From Helicobacter japonicus (GTDB lineage: Bacteria; Campylobacterota; Campylobacteria; Campylobacterales; Helicobacteraceae): a stretch of 64,000 nucleotides of DNA. Position 1 is the first letter of the stretch. Each line of letters opens with the position of its first letter. Where the stretch lies: NCBI RefSeq assembly GCF_000762845.2, contig NZ_JRMQ02000003.1:101894-165893 (forward strand), read 5' to 3'. The translations under genes were made by a program, and so were the position numbers. Positions 9,042-18,812 of this stretch are shown here, one piece after another. Below the pieces are notes generated by a model. That model was given only the letters and a program-made list of their open reading frames with translations, was not told the origin of the DNA and made no database searches.

Positions 9042-9758
9042 ATGCAAAAAGTGCCAAAACCTTATTTGCAAGAATATAAATTTACGCTCAAAGGTATGCT
9101 TCAATTTGAAATAATAAGCTTTTTGGGACGCTATTTTTTCTCGCATATGCCATCACGCGCACCTAAGTTTCACACTCTTGCATCAAAAGAAAAAAATTAC
9201 CTTAATCTTGGGTGTGGTAATCAATTGAGGCAAATAATGGGGGGGGGGCATACTATAATTAATGCCGATTTTTTCTCACATCTTAAACCTTATAAAACTT
9301 ACTCTACTCCTATGCCAGAGTGGCAAATTGATTTACGCTATCCTTTGCAATGCCCTCATAATATATTTGATGGCGTATTTTCAGAACATACGCTAGAACA
9401 TCTCTATATTGATGATGCTATTGCCCTACTTAGGGAAATCTTTCGGATTCTAAAACCTAATGGCACAATTCGCCTAAGTGTGCCTGATTTAGAATTTCAT
9501 ATACAACAATACCTTAATGCAAAAAAACAAGATTCGACTCAACAAGCTTTAGCAAGTGAGTATATAAGAAAACTCACACAAGACTACCTCCACTTAAGTG
9601 TATGGGATTATGATGGATTATCTTATGCGCTTGAAATGGTAGGCTTTGTAGATATTCAACGCTCTTCTTTTAATAATGGACGCGATAAATCCTTACTATT
9701 TGATGCTAAGCAAAGAGCTTTTGCAAGCCTTTATGTAGAAGCAAGCAAACCTCTATAA
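9042..9758 (+). CDS. SAM-dependent methyltransferase, phase-variable (in frame)
   Basis: 238 aa. SAM-binding motif I is LNLGCGN (53-59); the later block DGVFSEHTLEHLYIDDA and LREIFRILKPNGTIRLSVPD are typical of class I methyltransferases acting on glycans or small molecules. A G10 tract at 9239-9248 lies directly after motif I and is in frame, so the gene is ON here; adding or losing a base would truncate it after about 70 residues. Start ATG is preceded by AAGGAACTGAAA. It stands alone between an outer-membrane protein and metA, with its 3' end overlapping the convergent metA end by 6 bp. The acceptor is unknown; surface glycan or lipid is likely from the tract. Confidence 0.8.
   Translation: MQKVPKPYLQEYKFTLKGMLQFEIISFLGRYFFSHMPSRAPKFHTLASKEKNYLNLGCGNQLRQIMGGGHTIINADFFSHLKPYKTYSTPMPEWQIDLRYPLQCPHNIFDGVFSEHTLEHLYIDDAIALLREIFRILKPNGTIRLSVPDLEFHIQQYLNAKKQDSTQQALASEYIRKLTQDYLHLSVWDYDGLSYALEMVGFVDIQRSSFNNGRDKSLLFDAKQRAFASLYVEASKPL
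9239..9248 (+). repeat. poly-G tract G10 in methyltransferase
   Basis: Ten consecutive G in the coding strand, directly after SAM motif I. Slipped-strand mispairing at such tracts switches genes on and off in Helicobacter and Campylobacter. The frame is intact in this sequence. Confidence 0.95.
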
Positions 9759-10634
9759 CACAAAAGGTGTGTTTTGATATACAGAAAAATTAAGCCAATT
9801 TGCAAACATCACACTCGCACTTGATTTCCACGATAGCACAGGCTCGTTGCGCTCATTAAAATATCCAAGTGGCTTTTCAATCTCCAAGCCCTTTTGCTTA
9901 TCGCGCTCATATTCTAATAAAAGCGTGTCTTTGGCATATTCAGGGTGAGAGAGGATAAAATAATCTTTTTCATCTTTCAACACACTCACACCGCTTTGCT
10001 CCCCTTGAAGCAAAACCTTTAAACTTGTGTGTTTGATGCAAGATTCATCAATACCTGAATGCCTAGAATGAGGCATATACACAATTTCATCTAAACCATT
10101 AAGGAGTAAATCCTCTTGCACCTTCTTATGCGCAAAAACCCCAAAAAGTTTTTTATTTAAAGAGACTTTTGGAATCTTATGAAAATAATATAACCCTGCC
10201 ATAGCCCCCCAGCATAAATATAAAGTGCTTGTGCAGTGATTTTTTAAATATGCCATAATCTCCACAAGCTCACTCCAATATGCCACCTCTTCAAATGTCA
10301 AATGTTCAATGGGTGCGCCTGTAACAATCGCGCCATCAAAGTTACGTCCTTTAATCTCACTAAAATTCACATAGAACCTATCAAGGTGGCTTTTAGGTGT
10401 ATTTGTCCCAATATAACTCGCTGTTGAAAGCAATGTGATATTGACTTGCAAAGGAGAATTTGCAAGAAGAGAGAGAATCTGATTTTCTGTCTCAATTTTC
10501 GTAGGCATAAGATTAATAATCAGCACTTCTAGTGTGCGTATATCTTGGTGTATGGCACGCTCTGCCCCCATAATGAAGGCATTTTTTCGCAAAAATGTAT
10601 AAGCAGGTATATCCTCTGGTATCACAACAGGCAT
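9753..10634 (-). CDS. metA: homoserine O-acyltransferase MetA
   Basis: Acylates homoserine as the first committed step of methionine synthesis. 293 aa, slightly shorter than the E. coli enzyme. Opening MPVVIPEDIPAYTFLRKNAF is family-typical; the glutamine amidotransferase-like fold carries the nucleophile Cys in LYLCWGAMAGLYY (about 142) and the His/Glu pair in ILSHPEYAKDTL and EYERD. Start ATG preceded by AAAGGA. Whether acetyl- or succinyl-CoA is used cannot be told, but the adjacent metY, which uses O-acetylhomoserine, favours acetyl. Downstream of metY on the same strand with 36 bp between. Confidence 0.93.
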   Translation of the reverse strand: MPVVIPEDIPAYTFLRKNAFIMGAERAIHQDIRTLEVLIINLMPTKIETENQILSLLANSPLQVNITLLSTASYIGTNTPKSHLDRFYVNFSEIKGRNFDGAIVTGAPIEHLTFEEVAYWSELVEIMAYLKNHCTSTLYLCWGAMAGLYYFHKIPKVSLNKKLFGVFAHKKVQEDLLLNGLDEIVYMPHSRHSGIDESCIKHTSLKVLLQGEQSGVSVLKDEKDYFILSHPEYAKDTLLLEYERDKQKGLEIEKPLGYFNERNEPVLSWKSSASVMFANWLNFSVYQNTPFVL

Positions 10635-10670
10635 AGCAATCCTTTTATCTCTTGATTTATATGGGCTATT

Positions 10671-11963
10671 TTAAGATTCAATAGCCTTTTTCAAATCCGC
10701 AATAAGATCTTGTGCGCTCTCTAACCCTATACTTAAGCGAATTGTGCAAGGTGTAATACCTGCAGATTCTAATTCCACCCCACTTAATTGAGAATGTGTA
10801 GTAGAGGCAGGGTGAATGATAAGCGACTTACTATCGCCAATATTAACCACCATTGCAAAAATCTCTGTGTTATTGCAAATTTTTTGTGCTTCTTCAAAAC
10901 TTTGTGCTTCAAAGCTAATAAGCCCAGAACTTTGTGAGTTTGTATAATATTTATCAAGCAGAGATTTGTAAGGATTGCTTGGTAGAGATGGATAAGATAC
11001 ACTGCTTATTTTGGGGTGAGATTCCAAAAATTGAGCCACTTGTAATGCGTTTTGACTATGTTTTTTAATGCGTAACTCTAAAGTCTCTAATCCTTGCAAT
11101 AAAAGCCAAGCTGATTGTGGAGAAAGTGTTGCACCGATATTTCTTAGCCATTCTGTAATAAGGCGAATACTGAAAATAGGTAGAGGCAAACTCGCGTAAA
11201 TAAGCCCGTGATAGCTAGGGTCTGGCGTATTAAAAGCAAGATAGCGCGGATTATCCTTAATGAGTGCATTTAATCCTGTGCGCTCTATAATAGCCCCACC
11301 TAGAGCACTACCTTGCCCATTAACATATTTACTCAAGCTATACACACTAATATCAACGCCATAATCAAAAGGTTTATGCAAAAATGCCGTAGCCACTGTG
11401 TTATCACAAATGCTAATGATTTTATGCTTTTTAGCGATTGCTGTGATAGATTCTGTATCGGCAATAGAAATTTGTGGATTAGAAATACTCTCAAAGAAAA
11501 TTGCCTTTGTTTTAGAATCTATAACTTTTTCAAGTGTGCCACTAATATTATCAATATCAAACACTCGCGCTTCTATGCCAAATCGTTTTAAAGTATGCAC
11601 AAAAAGCGTTTGTGTGCCACCATAGATTTTATTTGAATACACGATATTATCACCATTTTCCGCACAATTTACAATCGCATAAAAAATCGCCGCACTCCCA
11701 CTTGAAGTAGGCACACCAAATACACCTCCTTCAACTGCTGCAAGTCGTGCACCAAGCACATCTGTCGTAGGATTTGTAAGGCGCGTATAAATATTACCAA
11801 GCTCCTTTAAGCCAAATCGTGCTGCCGCTTGAGCTAGACTTTCAAAGCTATAAGCAGTATTTTGATAAATAGGCACACTCATAGTGCGTTGGGTATCATA
11901 AGTATAACCCGCGTGAAGCGCGAGTGTGTCTTGCGAAAATTGATTATGTGATAATTGAGCCAT
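10671..11963 (-). CDS. metY: O-acetylhomoserine sulfhydrylase / Cys-Met PLP enzyme
   Basis: PLP enzyme making homocysteine from O-acetylhomoserine and sulfide. 430 aa. The PLP lysine is in YSLSKYVNGQGSALGGAI; other family marks are YTRLTNPTTDVLGARLA and SGSAAIFYAI near the N-terminus, and the C-terminal RLSIGLESAQDLIADL. There are three possible ATG codons; 11963 is chosen because AGGAG then sits 5 bases upstream, while the ATG at 11966 would be only 2 bases from it. Forms a methionine unit with metA. Close relatives such as cystathionine gamma-synthase are shorter and usually start differently, so metY is preferred. Confidence 0.9.
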   Translation of the reverse strand: MAQLSHNQFSQDTLALHAGYTYDTQRTMSVPIYQNTAYSFESLAQAAARFGLKELGNIYTRLTNPTTDVLGARLAAVEGGVFGVPTSSGSAAIFYAIVNCAENGDNIVYSNKIYGGTQTLFVHTLKRFGIEARVFDIDNISGTLEKVIDSKTKAIFFESISNPQISIADTESITAIAKKHKIISICDNTVATAFLHKPFDYGVDISVYSLSKYVNGQGSALGGAIIERTGLNALIKDNPRYLAFNTPDPSYHGLIYASLPLPIFSIRLITEWLRNIGATLSPQSAWLLLQGLETLELRIKKHSQNALQVAQFLESHPKISSVSYPSLPSNPYKSLLDKYYTNSQSSGLISFEAQSFEEAQKICNNTEIFAMVVNIGDSKSLIIHPASTTHSQLSGVELESAGITPCTIRLSIGLESAQDLIADLKKAIES

Positions 11964-12267
11964 CATTTCTCCTTTCAAATAAAACTTCTTTCATATTATC
12001 ACAAATAATTAAGATTACAATATGTATTTTATAAAATTTTGTCAAAAAAATAAAAATGTTACTTTTTGCAAATATTTTAAATTACATATTGTATTTTGAT
12101 ATATTTGTAAAAAATATTTTAATATTTTAAGATTCTAAGTCTTTTAACACACAAAAAACATTCAAACAGCCTTATCGCATTATTTACATAGCATTAAGAT
12201 TCTAAAAATAGAATCTTAATCTAAGAATCTCACATATTGTATTGAAAAAGTAAGGGAATATTAAAGT
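11964..12267. other. intergenic region between metY and the AI-2E-type permease
   Basis: About 300 bp, very AT-rich, between divergent genes and so expected to hold both promoters. No clear TGnTATAAT box, riboswitch fold or short gene was found. The only clear structure is the perfect inverted repeat at 12193-12220. Confidence 0.6.
12193..12220. repeat. perfect 12-bp inverted repeat with A4 loop
   Basis: ATTAAGATTCTA, AAAA, TAGAATCTTAAT. It lies about 48 bp upstream of the permease start. It could be an operator or a hairpin in the leader; no T run follows. Each arm holds the AGATTCT/AGAATCT heptamer that is frequent all over this window. Confidence 0.7.
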
Positions 12268-13335
12268 TTGAAAGCAACTACATTTTTTTGGATTATTTTT
12301 GGTGTAAGTGCATACGCAATGTATTATATTTATGCCGCATATTTAATGGATATACTCATTGCGCTTTTGCTTTCTATCGCCACTTTTGGCTTATACAATA
12401 CATTATCAAAATATATCAAATATCCCATTGTGTGTGCGTTTATCAGCGTATGTATCTTAGTTCTCTTTCTTGTCGTGCCTCTGTTTTTTCTCATAAAAAG
12501 CATTATCACCTCCACGACAGAGCTTACACTTAATGCTGCTGCCTTTAACGCATTCGTTGAGGGAAGTAAAGAACAGATTCTCTCTCTCTTTCATTCATTC
12601 CCCGACATTCAGCAAAAAATTGAAATTGCGCTTACAAACATTTCTGCCTCTTCAATTCTAAGCTATGTATTTAACTTCAGCTCACAGCTTGGCAAATCAA
12701 GCTTAGGATTTATGATAGATACAGGCTTTATTATTGTATTTTTGTTTTTTTACTTCCTTTATGGTAAGCAAGCTTATGCCTATATTATTGAGCTTATACC
12801 TTTTGAGAACTCACAAATTTCTCTCGTGCTTAATGAAGTAACAAATACCATTAAAGTCGTATTTTATACTTCTGTGCTCAATATTGTTTTACAAGGCTTT
12901 GCATTTGGGGTGATGATTATATTTTTTGGATATGATGGTGTCTTTTTTGGTATGCTCTATGGACTTGCCTCAATCGTCCCTATAGTTGGTGGCTCTTTGG
13001 TATGGCTACCTATCGCAGGGTATGAGTTTTATTTAGGACACACACAAAATGCAGTCATCATCGCTATTTACGCACTTGCAGTATGTGCAGTGCTTATTGA
13101 CAATATTATCAAGCCTATTCTTATTGGCATCATCAATAACAAAGTGCTAAAAACTTCAGTAAAAATTAATGAACTTCTTATTTTCTTTGCGATTTTAGCT
13201 GGACTTACAAGCTTAGGATTTTGGGGTATTATCATCGCTCCAGCACTCACAGCACTTTTTATTTCGCTTTTAAGAATCTATCGCAACCAAACCGCCAAAG
13301 AACCCCTTATACCCGTAGATTCTAAATCCCATTAA
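12268..13335 (+). CDS. AI-2E family (PerM/YhhT-type) membrane transporter
   Basis: 355 aa inner-membrane protein with about eight hydrophobic segments, including a paired set at the N-terminus, a long polar stretch (about 80-135), and the family-typical C-terminal half with VPIVGGSLVWLPIAGYEFYLG and KPILIGIINN. Members of this family export small molecules or act in sodium/proton exchange; the substrate here is unknown. The start is TTG at 12268, with AAGGGA about 11 bases upstream; no better ATG lies nearby. Its 3' end is 5 bp from the convergent end of recJ. Confidence 0.85.
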   Translation: MKATTFFWIIFGVSAYAMYYIYAAYLMDILIALLLSIATFGLYNTLSKYIKYPIVCAFISVCILVLFLVVPLFFLIKSIITSTTELTLNAAAFNAFVEGSKEQILSLFHSFPDIQQKIEIALTNISASSILSYVFNFSSQLGKSSLGFMIDTGFIIVFLFFYFLYGKQAYAYIIELIPFENSQISLVLNEVTNTIKVVFYTSVLNIVLQGFAFGVMIIFFGYDGVFFGMLYGLASIVPIVGGSLVWLPIAGYEFYLGHTQNAVIIAIYALAVCAVLIDNIIKPILIGIINNKVLKTSVKINELLIFFAILAGLTSLGFWGIIIAPALTALFISLLRIYRNQTAKEPLIPVDSKSH

Positions 13336-13340
13336 CCTTA

Positions 13341-14972
13341 TTAAGAGATAAAATCAATAACTTTAAGCTTCAGTCTTTTGTAATAACTATCTCTTATAAT
13401 CTCAAAATATACATCGCCACATTGCCCTATTTCACGCATACAAGGGGCAAAAAACTCAACCCCAATAAGTCTTATCTCGTTAGTCATATCCTGTAAGACA
13501 TATTCAAAATGTCTTATTTCCTGCTCTTTTTCTGCATCTTTATTTTTTTTACCAAGCGGCTTTATAGATTCTATACGCATTTTTTCACAAATAAAAATAG
13601 GTGTAGGATTCCCCACGCCAAAAGGCTCAAAAGATTGCAAAATCTCCATTAACTCCTCATTAATATCCGTGCTTTTAATCACACCTAGCACCCCATCTTC
13701 TTCATCTTTTTCAACAATAAGAGTTGTAGGTAAAAGTGTGAAAAAATGCTCTAGATTCGATCTTTCTAAGCTCAATCCAACTGCCCCACTATGCCCACCA
13801 TAAGCAAGTAAATGTTTTTTTTGCCCCTCTAAAGAAGTGATGCTCTCTATAAGATTGACACCACCAAAACTCCGACCACTGCCCTTTAATACATTATTAT
13901 GTTCGGAAAAAATAAAGGTGCTTTTTTTGCATTCTCTAGCAAGAGATGAAGCAACAATCCCTAGCACACCCTCGTGCCAACCTTTTGCGTAGCTTATCGC
14001 AATATATTCATTTTGCATAAGATTAACACGCGCAGATTCTAATATCTCATTCTGAATCTGCTTGCGCTCATTATTAAAAGTAACAAGCTTATCATAAGCA
14101 ATTTTTGCCTGTGTAAAATCTTCACTCACTAAAAATTCTAATGCAATATCTGCACTTGCTACACGCCCTGCAGCATTTAAAAGTGGGATAAAAGAAAAAG
14201 CAAGAGTTTGACTATCAAGCTGCTTAGATTTTCCTCTCAAGATTTGTGCAAAAGGCATACAATCTCGGGCTAAAGATTCAATACCCTTTTTAACAAATAG
14301 GCGATTTATCCCCACAAGTGGCATTATATCACCAACGCTCGCAATGGCAAGATAGCCCAAAAATATACCCATATCGACTTTAGCTTTAAGAATCTGTTTT
14401 AAGGCAGCACAAAAATACCACGCCACCACCGCACCACAAATTGCCTTTTGTGGAAAAGTGCAATCGCTTAAATATGGGTCGATAATCACATCGGCGTTTG
14501 GTATGTCCCCTGTGGGCATATGATGGTCAGTGATCACAAGTGAAACACCCGCGCTTTTACACCATTCTCCAGCAGACAATGCTGTTATGCCATTATCCAC
14601 GCTTACAATCACAGCAGCATTGTTTGCATATTTTTCTAAAAGTGGAGCACTTACACCATACCCATCATTAAAGCGATGTGGAATAATAAGACGCATATTT
14701 TCATAGCCTAAGATTCTAAAAAATCGCACCATAATGGCACTCGCACACACACCATCAGCATCATAATCCCCAACGACAAGCACTTCTTGCCCTTTATTTA
14801 TACATTTTGCTACGATTTGTGCCCCTTCAAATGCGTGGGTTAAGTTCTGTGGCAAAGGTAAATCCTGCAATGATGAGAATCCACGCTCTACATCACGCGC
14901 TAAAAGCATATCAAGTATTTGTGCTTTGTTAAGATAGGGGTATGTCATCTTTAATCTATTCCACTTTATCAA
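13341..14972 (-). CDS. recJ: single-stranded-DNA-specific exonuclease RecJ
   Basis: 5' to 3' exonuclease on single-stranded DNA, used in recombination and mismatch repair. 543 aa. DHH-phosphoesterase motifs: VVGDYDADGVCA (about 67-78), VSVDNGIT, VITDHHMP; then DHHA1 part with GGHSGAVGLSLE (about 388). The C-terminal OB-like domain ends near VYFEIIRDSYYKRLKLKVID. The 14972 start is TTG; the ATG at 14948 would remove eight residues and is equally plausible. Neither has a strong ribosome site. Follows pyrG by 8 bp. Confidence 0.93.
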   Translation of the reverse strand: MIKWNRLKMTYPYLNKAQILDMLLARDVERGFSSLQDLPLPQNLTHAFEGAQIVAKCINKGQEVLVVGDYDADGVCASAIMVRFFRILGYENMRLIIPHRFNDGYGVSAPLLEKYANNAAVIVSVDNGITALSAGEWCKSAGVSLVITDHHMPTGDIPNADVIIDPYLSDCTFPQKAICGAVVAWYFCAALKQILKAKVDMGIFLGYLAIASVGDIMPLVGINRLFVKKGIESLARDCMPFAQILRGKSKQLDSQTLAFSFIPLLNAAGRVASADIALEFLVSEDFTQAKIAYDKLVTFNNERKQIQNEILESARVNLMQNEYIAISYAKGWHEGVLGIVASSLARECKKSTFIFSEHNNVLKGSGRSFGGVNLIESITSLEGQKKHLLAYGGHSGAVGLSLERSNLEHFFTLLPTTLIVEKDEEDGVLGVIKSTDINEELMEILQSFEPFGVGNPTPIFICEKMRIESIKPLGKKNKDAEKEQEIRHFEYVLQDMTNEIRLIGVEFFAPCMREIGQCGDVYFEIIRDSYYKRLKLKVIDFIS

Positions 14973-14980
14973 TTGAAATA

Positions 14981-16603
14981 TTAAGCTTTCTTGTGGGCGA
15001 GAGTTTGCTTAACAAATTCAAGAATAACAGGATTTGGACGTTGCAAACGTGAAGTAAATTCAGGGTGAAATTGAACAGCAACAAACCACGGGTGATTTAT
15101 AAGTTCAATAGATTCTATAAGCCCATTACTCTCTCCACTAATAATCATACCATTTTTTTCGAAAAGCTCTCTATATTTGGGATTTGCCTCATATCGATGA
15201 CGATGTCTCTCTCTTACACATACTTGTTCGTTATATGCTTTGTAAATTTTTGTATCTTTTTTAAGACAACATTCATATTCACCTAAACGCATTGTTCCAC
15301 CCATAGGCGAGGTATGTGTCCTTAACTGCATATTACCTTGTGCATCAATAAAATCTTCGATGAGATAAATCACTGGTTCTTTGGTATCAGGATTAAACTC
15401 TACGGAATCTGCCTCTTTAATACTCAGCACATTACGCGCAAATTCAATCAGTGAAAGCTGCATACCAAGACAGATTCCAAGCATAGGAATATTATTCTCC
15501 CTCGCATACTTAATTGCTTCTAACTTACCTTTAATGCCTCTCTCGCCAAAACCACCCGGAATCAGTATAGAATCTACATCATATAAAAGTGTAATATCTT
15601 CTTCTAGCTCCTCACTATCAATCCATTTAATATTCACTCGTGTATCGGTATTTGCCCCTGCGTGAATAAGAGATTCTACAAGAGATTTATATGATTCTTT
15701 AAGGCTTAAATATTTGCCAACAAAACCAATGCTTATTTGACTTTTAGGCACAATGATTTTTTTGACAAGCATATCCCAATTATCCATTTTTGGCTCTAAT
15801 GGCTCAAGACCTAAATATCGTGCTATCGGTGTAAGTATGCCCTCTTCTAAGAAATTTAGCGGACATTTATAAATACTCTCTGTATCTTCTGCAACAATTA
15901 CACTATCATCATCGACATCACAACTCATCGCTAATTTACGCTTAAGCTCCTTATCAAGACTTTTTTCACATCGTGCAACAAGAATCTGCGGTGAAATCCC
16001 TATGCGTCTAAGCTCCTGCACAGAATGCTGTGTAGGCTTTGTCTTTAGCTCTCCTGCTGCACGCACAAGAGGAATAAGAGTAACGTGAATAGAAATCACT
16101 TGTTTGTTTCCTAATTCGTGTTTCATCTGTCTCATAGCCTCAAGATAGGGCATACCCTCTATATCCCCAACGGTTCCTCCAAGCTCAACAACAAGAAAAT
16201 CGCTCTCTTCTCCTGCACATTTAATACGCGCTTTAATCTCATCAACAATATGTGGCACAATTTGAATAGTTTTGCCTAAATACTTACCCTTACGCTCTTT
16301 ATCAATCACAGACATATAAATCTGCCCAGTGGTAAAATTATTTTTCTTATGAAAATCTTTATTTAAAAATCGCTCATAATGCCCTATATCCAAATCTGTT
16401 TCCGCACCATCACAAGTTACAAAAACCTCTCCGTGTTCCAAAGGGCTCATTGTGCCCGGATCAACATTAATGTAAGGGTCAATTTTAAGAATTGACACAT
16501 CATATCCACTATGCTGAAGCAAAGTTGCTATCGAAGAAGAAGTGATACCTTTGCCAAGAGAACTTAAAACGCCTCCAGTTACAAAAATATATTTAACTAC
16601 CAT
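14981..16603 (-). CDS. pyrG: CTP synthase
   Basis: Makes CTP from UTP, glutamine and ATP. 540 aa, normal length. N-terminal synthetase domain opens with [17 protein letters not shown] (P-loop region), with [17 protein letters not shown] in the middle. C-terminal class I glutamine amidotransferase domain has the nucleophile Cys in [11 protein letters not shown] and the His-Glu pair in [10 protein letters not shown]. Start ATG 16603, preceded by AAGGATAGAGA. Divergent from the M48 protease gene. Confidence 0.97.
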   Translation of the reverse strand: MVVKYIFVTGGVLSSLGKGITSSSIATLLQHSGYDVSILKIDPYINVDPGTMSPLEHGEVFVTCDGAETDLDIGHYERFLNKDFHKKNNFTTGQIYMSVIDKERKGKYLGKTIQIVPHIVDEIKARIKCAGEESDFLVVELGGTVGDIEGMPYLEAMRQMKHELGNKQVISIHVTLIPLVRAAGELKTKPTQHSVQELRRIGISPQILVARCEKSLDKELKRKLAMSCDVDDDSVIVAEDTESIYKCPLNFLEEGILTPIARYLGLEPLEPKMDNWDMLVKKIIVPKSQISIGFVGKYLSLKESYKSLVESLIHAGANTDTRVNIKWIDSEELEEDITLLYDVDSILIPGGFGERGIKGKLEAIKYARENNIPMLGICLGMQLSLIEFARNVLSIKEADSVEFNPDTKEPVIYLIEDFIDAQGNMQLRTHTSPMGGTMRLGEYECCLKKDTKIYKAYNEQVCVRERHRHRYEANPKYRELFEKNGMIISGESNGLIESIELINHPWFVAVQFHPEFTSRLQRPNPVILEFVKQTLAHKKA

Positions 16604-16656
16604 TCTCTATCCTTGTATATTTTTGAATGAATCATAATGAATTAGGAGTTAAAAGC

Positions 16657-17973
16657 TTGTTAATTTACTTTTTTTGTATTTTCTCGCTTATAATAACACT
16701 GAAACTTTATCATATATTGTTATATCATTTTATTAAGGAGATTACATTGCAGAATACTTTCATCATTTTATTTATCTGCCTCTTTATTTGTTTTTATACT
16801 CTACCAAGCATTATTTTAGCAATACTTCAAACTAGACATATCAAAGCAGAACTGCGCAAACCAGCTGTCCTTTTAGAATCTGAAGATTATATATTGGCAG
16901 GAAAATATGCCCTTGCCTCACTTCACCTTGATATATTTTCAAAAATTGTTGAAGCTCTTGTATTTATTGGGTGGGTAAGCTTTGGCTTATATATGCTTAA
17001 TTCTCAAATTGAAACATTCTTAACACACATAAACCCCCTGTGGCAAGGTGTCATTTTAGTGCTAAGATTTATGCTTATAGAAGGTGCTATCAATCTCCCT
17101 TTTTCTATTTATAAAACTTTTGGACTTGATAAAAAATTTCATTTTAGTAACCAAACACCGAGCATTTTTATCGCAGACTTATGTAAAACATTACTTTTAA
17201 GCCTTATCCTTGGTGGTATTGTGGCTACTCTCTTAATTTTTATTATAGAAAATGTATCGCTATGGTGGATTGTAGGATTCATTGTATTGCTTGCTGTGGT
17301 GATTTTAGCAAATTTTATTTATCCTACACTGATTGCACCATTATTCAACACATTTACCCCACTTGATGATGATAATCTCAAATCACGTATAGAATCTTTA
17401 CTCAATAGCATAGGCTTTAAAAGCAATGGTATCTTTGTAATTAATGCCTCAAAACACGATGGGCGGCTCAATGCATATTTTGGTGGGCTAGGAAAAAATA
17501 AACGCGTAGTGCTTTTTGACACTTTGCTTGATAAAATTAGTGCTGATGGGCTTATTGCAATTTTAGGACACGAATTAGGACATTTCAAACATAATGATAT
17601 TTTTAAAAATATCATTATTATGGCGTGTGTGCTTTTTATGCTTTTCTTTGTTGTAGGACATTTACCACTACAACTTTTTGATGCACTTGGTTTAACATAT
17701 AATGGGGCAAGTATATTGATTATGATGATTCTTATCTCTCCTATTATTAGCTTTTGGTTTATGCCTATTATTGGCTATTTTAGCCGCAAGGCTGAATATG
17801 CTGCTGATGAGTTTGGGGCAGATATTTCAAGCAAACATTGCCTTGCAAACGCACTCGTGCGTCTTGTAAATGAAAACAAAAGCTTCCCAAGCTCACACCC
17901 TGCATATATTTTCTTTTATTACACTCACCCACCACTTTTACAAAGGCTTAAAGCACTTGATTATGAAATCTAG
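16657..17973 (+). CDS. M48 (Ste24-type) membrane metalloprotease
   Basis: Zinc endopeptidase of the inner membrane, of the CAAX-protease-1 type. 438 aa from TTG 16657. This start is preferred because AGGAG (16644-16648) lies 8 bases upstream; the ATG at 16627 would add ten residues but has no ribosome site. Domains: several N-terminal membrane segments (peptidase M48 N domain), then catalytic domain with HELGH (two zinc His and catalytic Glu), a third zinc ligand in KAEYAADEFGAD, and two further membrane segments between. The role in bacteria is presumed to be turnover of membrane proteins. Overlaps prmC by 11 bp. Confidence 0.88.
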   Translation: MLIYFFCIFSLIITLKLYHILLYHFIKEITLQNTFIILFICLFICFYTLPSIILAILQTRHIKAELRKPAVLLESEDYILAGKYALASLHLDIFSKIVEALVFIGWVSFGLYMLNSQIETFLTHINPLWQGVILVLRFMLIEGAINLPFSIYKTFGLDKKFHFSNQTPSIFIADLCKTLLLSLILGGIVATLLIFIIENVSLWWIVGFIVLLAVVILANFIYPTLIAPLFNTFTPLDDDNLKSRIESLLNSIGFKSNGIFVINASKHDGRLNAYFGGLGKNKRVVLFDTLLDKISADGLIAILGHELGHFKHNDIFKNIIIMACVLFMLFFVVGHLPLQLFDALGLTYNGASILIMMILISPIISFWFMPIIGYFSRKAEYAADEFGADISSKHCLANALVRLVNENKSFPSSHPAYIFFYYTHPPLLQRLKALDYEI

Positions 17974-18799
17974 CATTGATGAACTTCTACAAACTGCTAC
18001 TATTGAGCTTTCATCGGTTGCTAAAACTCTCTCTTTAAAGCCAAGATTTGAGAGTGAGATTCTCTTAAGCTTTGTGTTAAAAGTGCCTCGCATTTACCTA
18101 CACACACATAGCACACAATATATTGAAACTGCCCTTAAAGAGCATTTTTTTTCACTTATTGCCTTGCGCAAAAAAGGCACACCCATTGAATATATCACAC
18201 AAAATGCAAGTTTTTATGGTTATGATTTTTTTGTGAATCCAAACGTGCTCATACCGCGTCCTGAAACAGAAATACTGATTGATAAAGCAAGAGAGATTAT
18301 TCACGCATATCATATCCACTCCATAGCAGAAATAGGTATAGGCTCTGGTATTATCACTACAACACTTGCTCTACTTGAACCACAATGCCGCTTCTTTGCA
18401 ACAGATATTAGTCAAAAAGCTCTCCAAGTAGCACAAAAAAATATCGCTACTTTTGCACCAAATGCGGATATTACACTTCATCACTGCTCAATCCTTCCTG
18501 CAAATGCGCCCCATTTTGAACTTCTTATTAGCAACCCTCCTTATATTAGCGAGGATTATCCCATAAGCAAACCGCTTCTTTATGAACCCAAAGTTGCTCT
18601 TTTTGGTGGAAAAGACGGCTTAGATGTATATAAGGAAATTCTTAAAGAAATCAAAAAACGCAAAAATATATGGCTTCTCTGTGAAATGGGCTTTAACCAA
18701 AAAGAAGCCATAAGCACATTGCTCCAAGATGCAAAAGATGTAGCATTTTACACAGATTTAAGTGGTTTAGATAGAGGCTTTAGTGCATATTTTGCTTGA
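17963..18799 (+). CDS. prmC: peptide chain release factor N5-glutamine methyltransferase
   Basis: Methylates the GGQ glutamine of release factors RF1 and RF2. 278 aa from ATG 17963; a longer frame from 17870 runs inside the protease gene and was rejected. N-terminal helical domain, then SAM motif EIGIGSGIITTTLAL and the substrate-glutamine-binding motif SNPPYISED, which is diagnostic for N5-glutamine methyltransferases. Starts within the end of the M48 gene (ATGAAATCTAG), so coupled translation is likely. Convergent with the DnaQ-like gene. Confidence 0.93.
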   Translation: MKSSIDELLQTATIELSSVAKTLSLKPRFESEILLSFVLKVPRIYLHTHSTQYIETALKEHFFSLIALRKKGTPIEYITQNASFYGYDFFVNPNVLIPRPETEILIDKAREIIHAYHIHSIAEIGIGSGIITTTLALLEPQCRFFATDISQKALQVAQKNIATFAPNADITLHHCSILPANAPHFELLISNPPYISEDYPISKPLLYEPKVALFGGKDGLDVYKEILKEIKKRKNIWLLCEMGFNQKEAISTLLQDAKDVAFYTDLSGLDRGFSAYFA

Positions 18800-18812
18800 A
18801 CTATGATGTCTT

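Noticed and set aside
11964..12267. SAM riboswitch or T-box upstream of metY
   Set aside because: No conserved core or folding pattern of either could be seen in this AT-rich region.
17870..17962. Longer start for prmC
   Set aside because: It would overlap the protease gene by about 100 bp and adds residues not found in PrmC.
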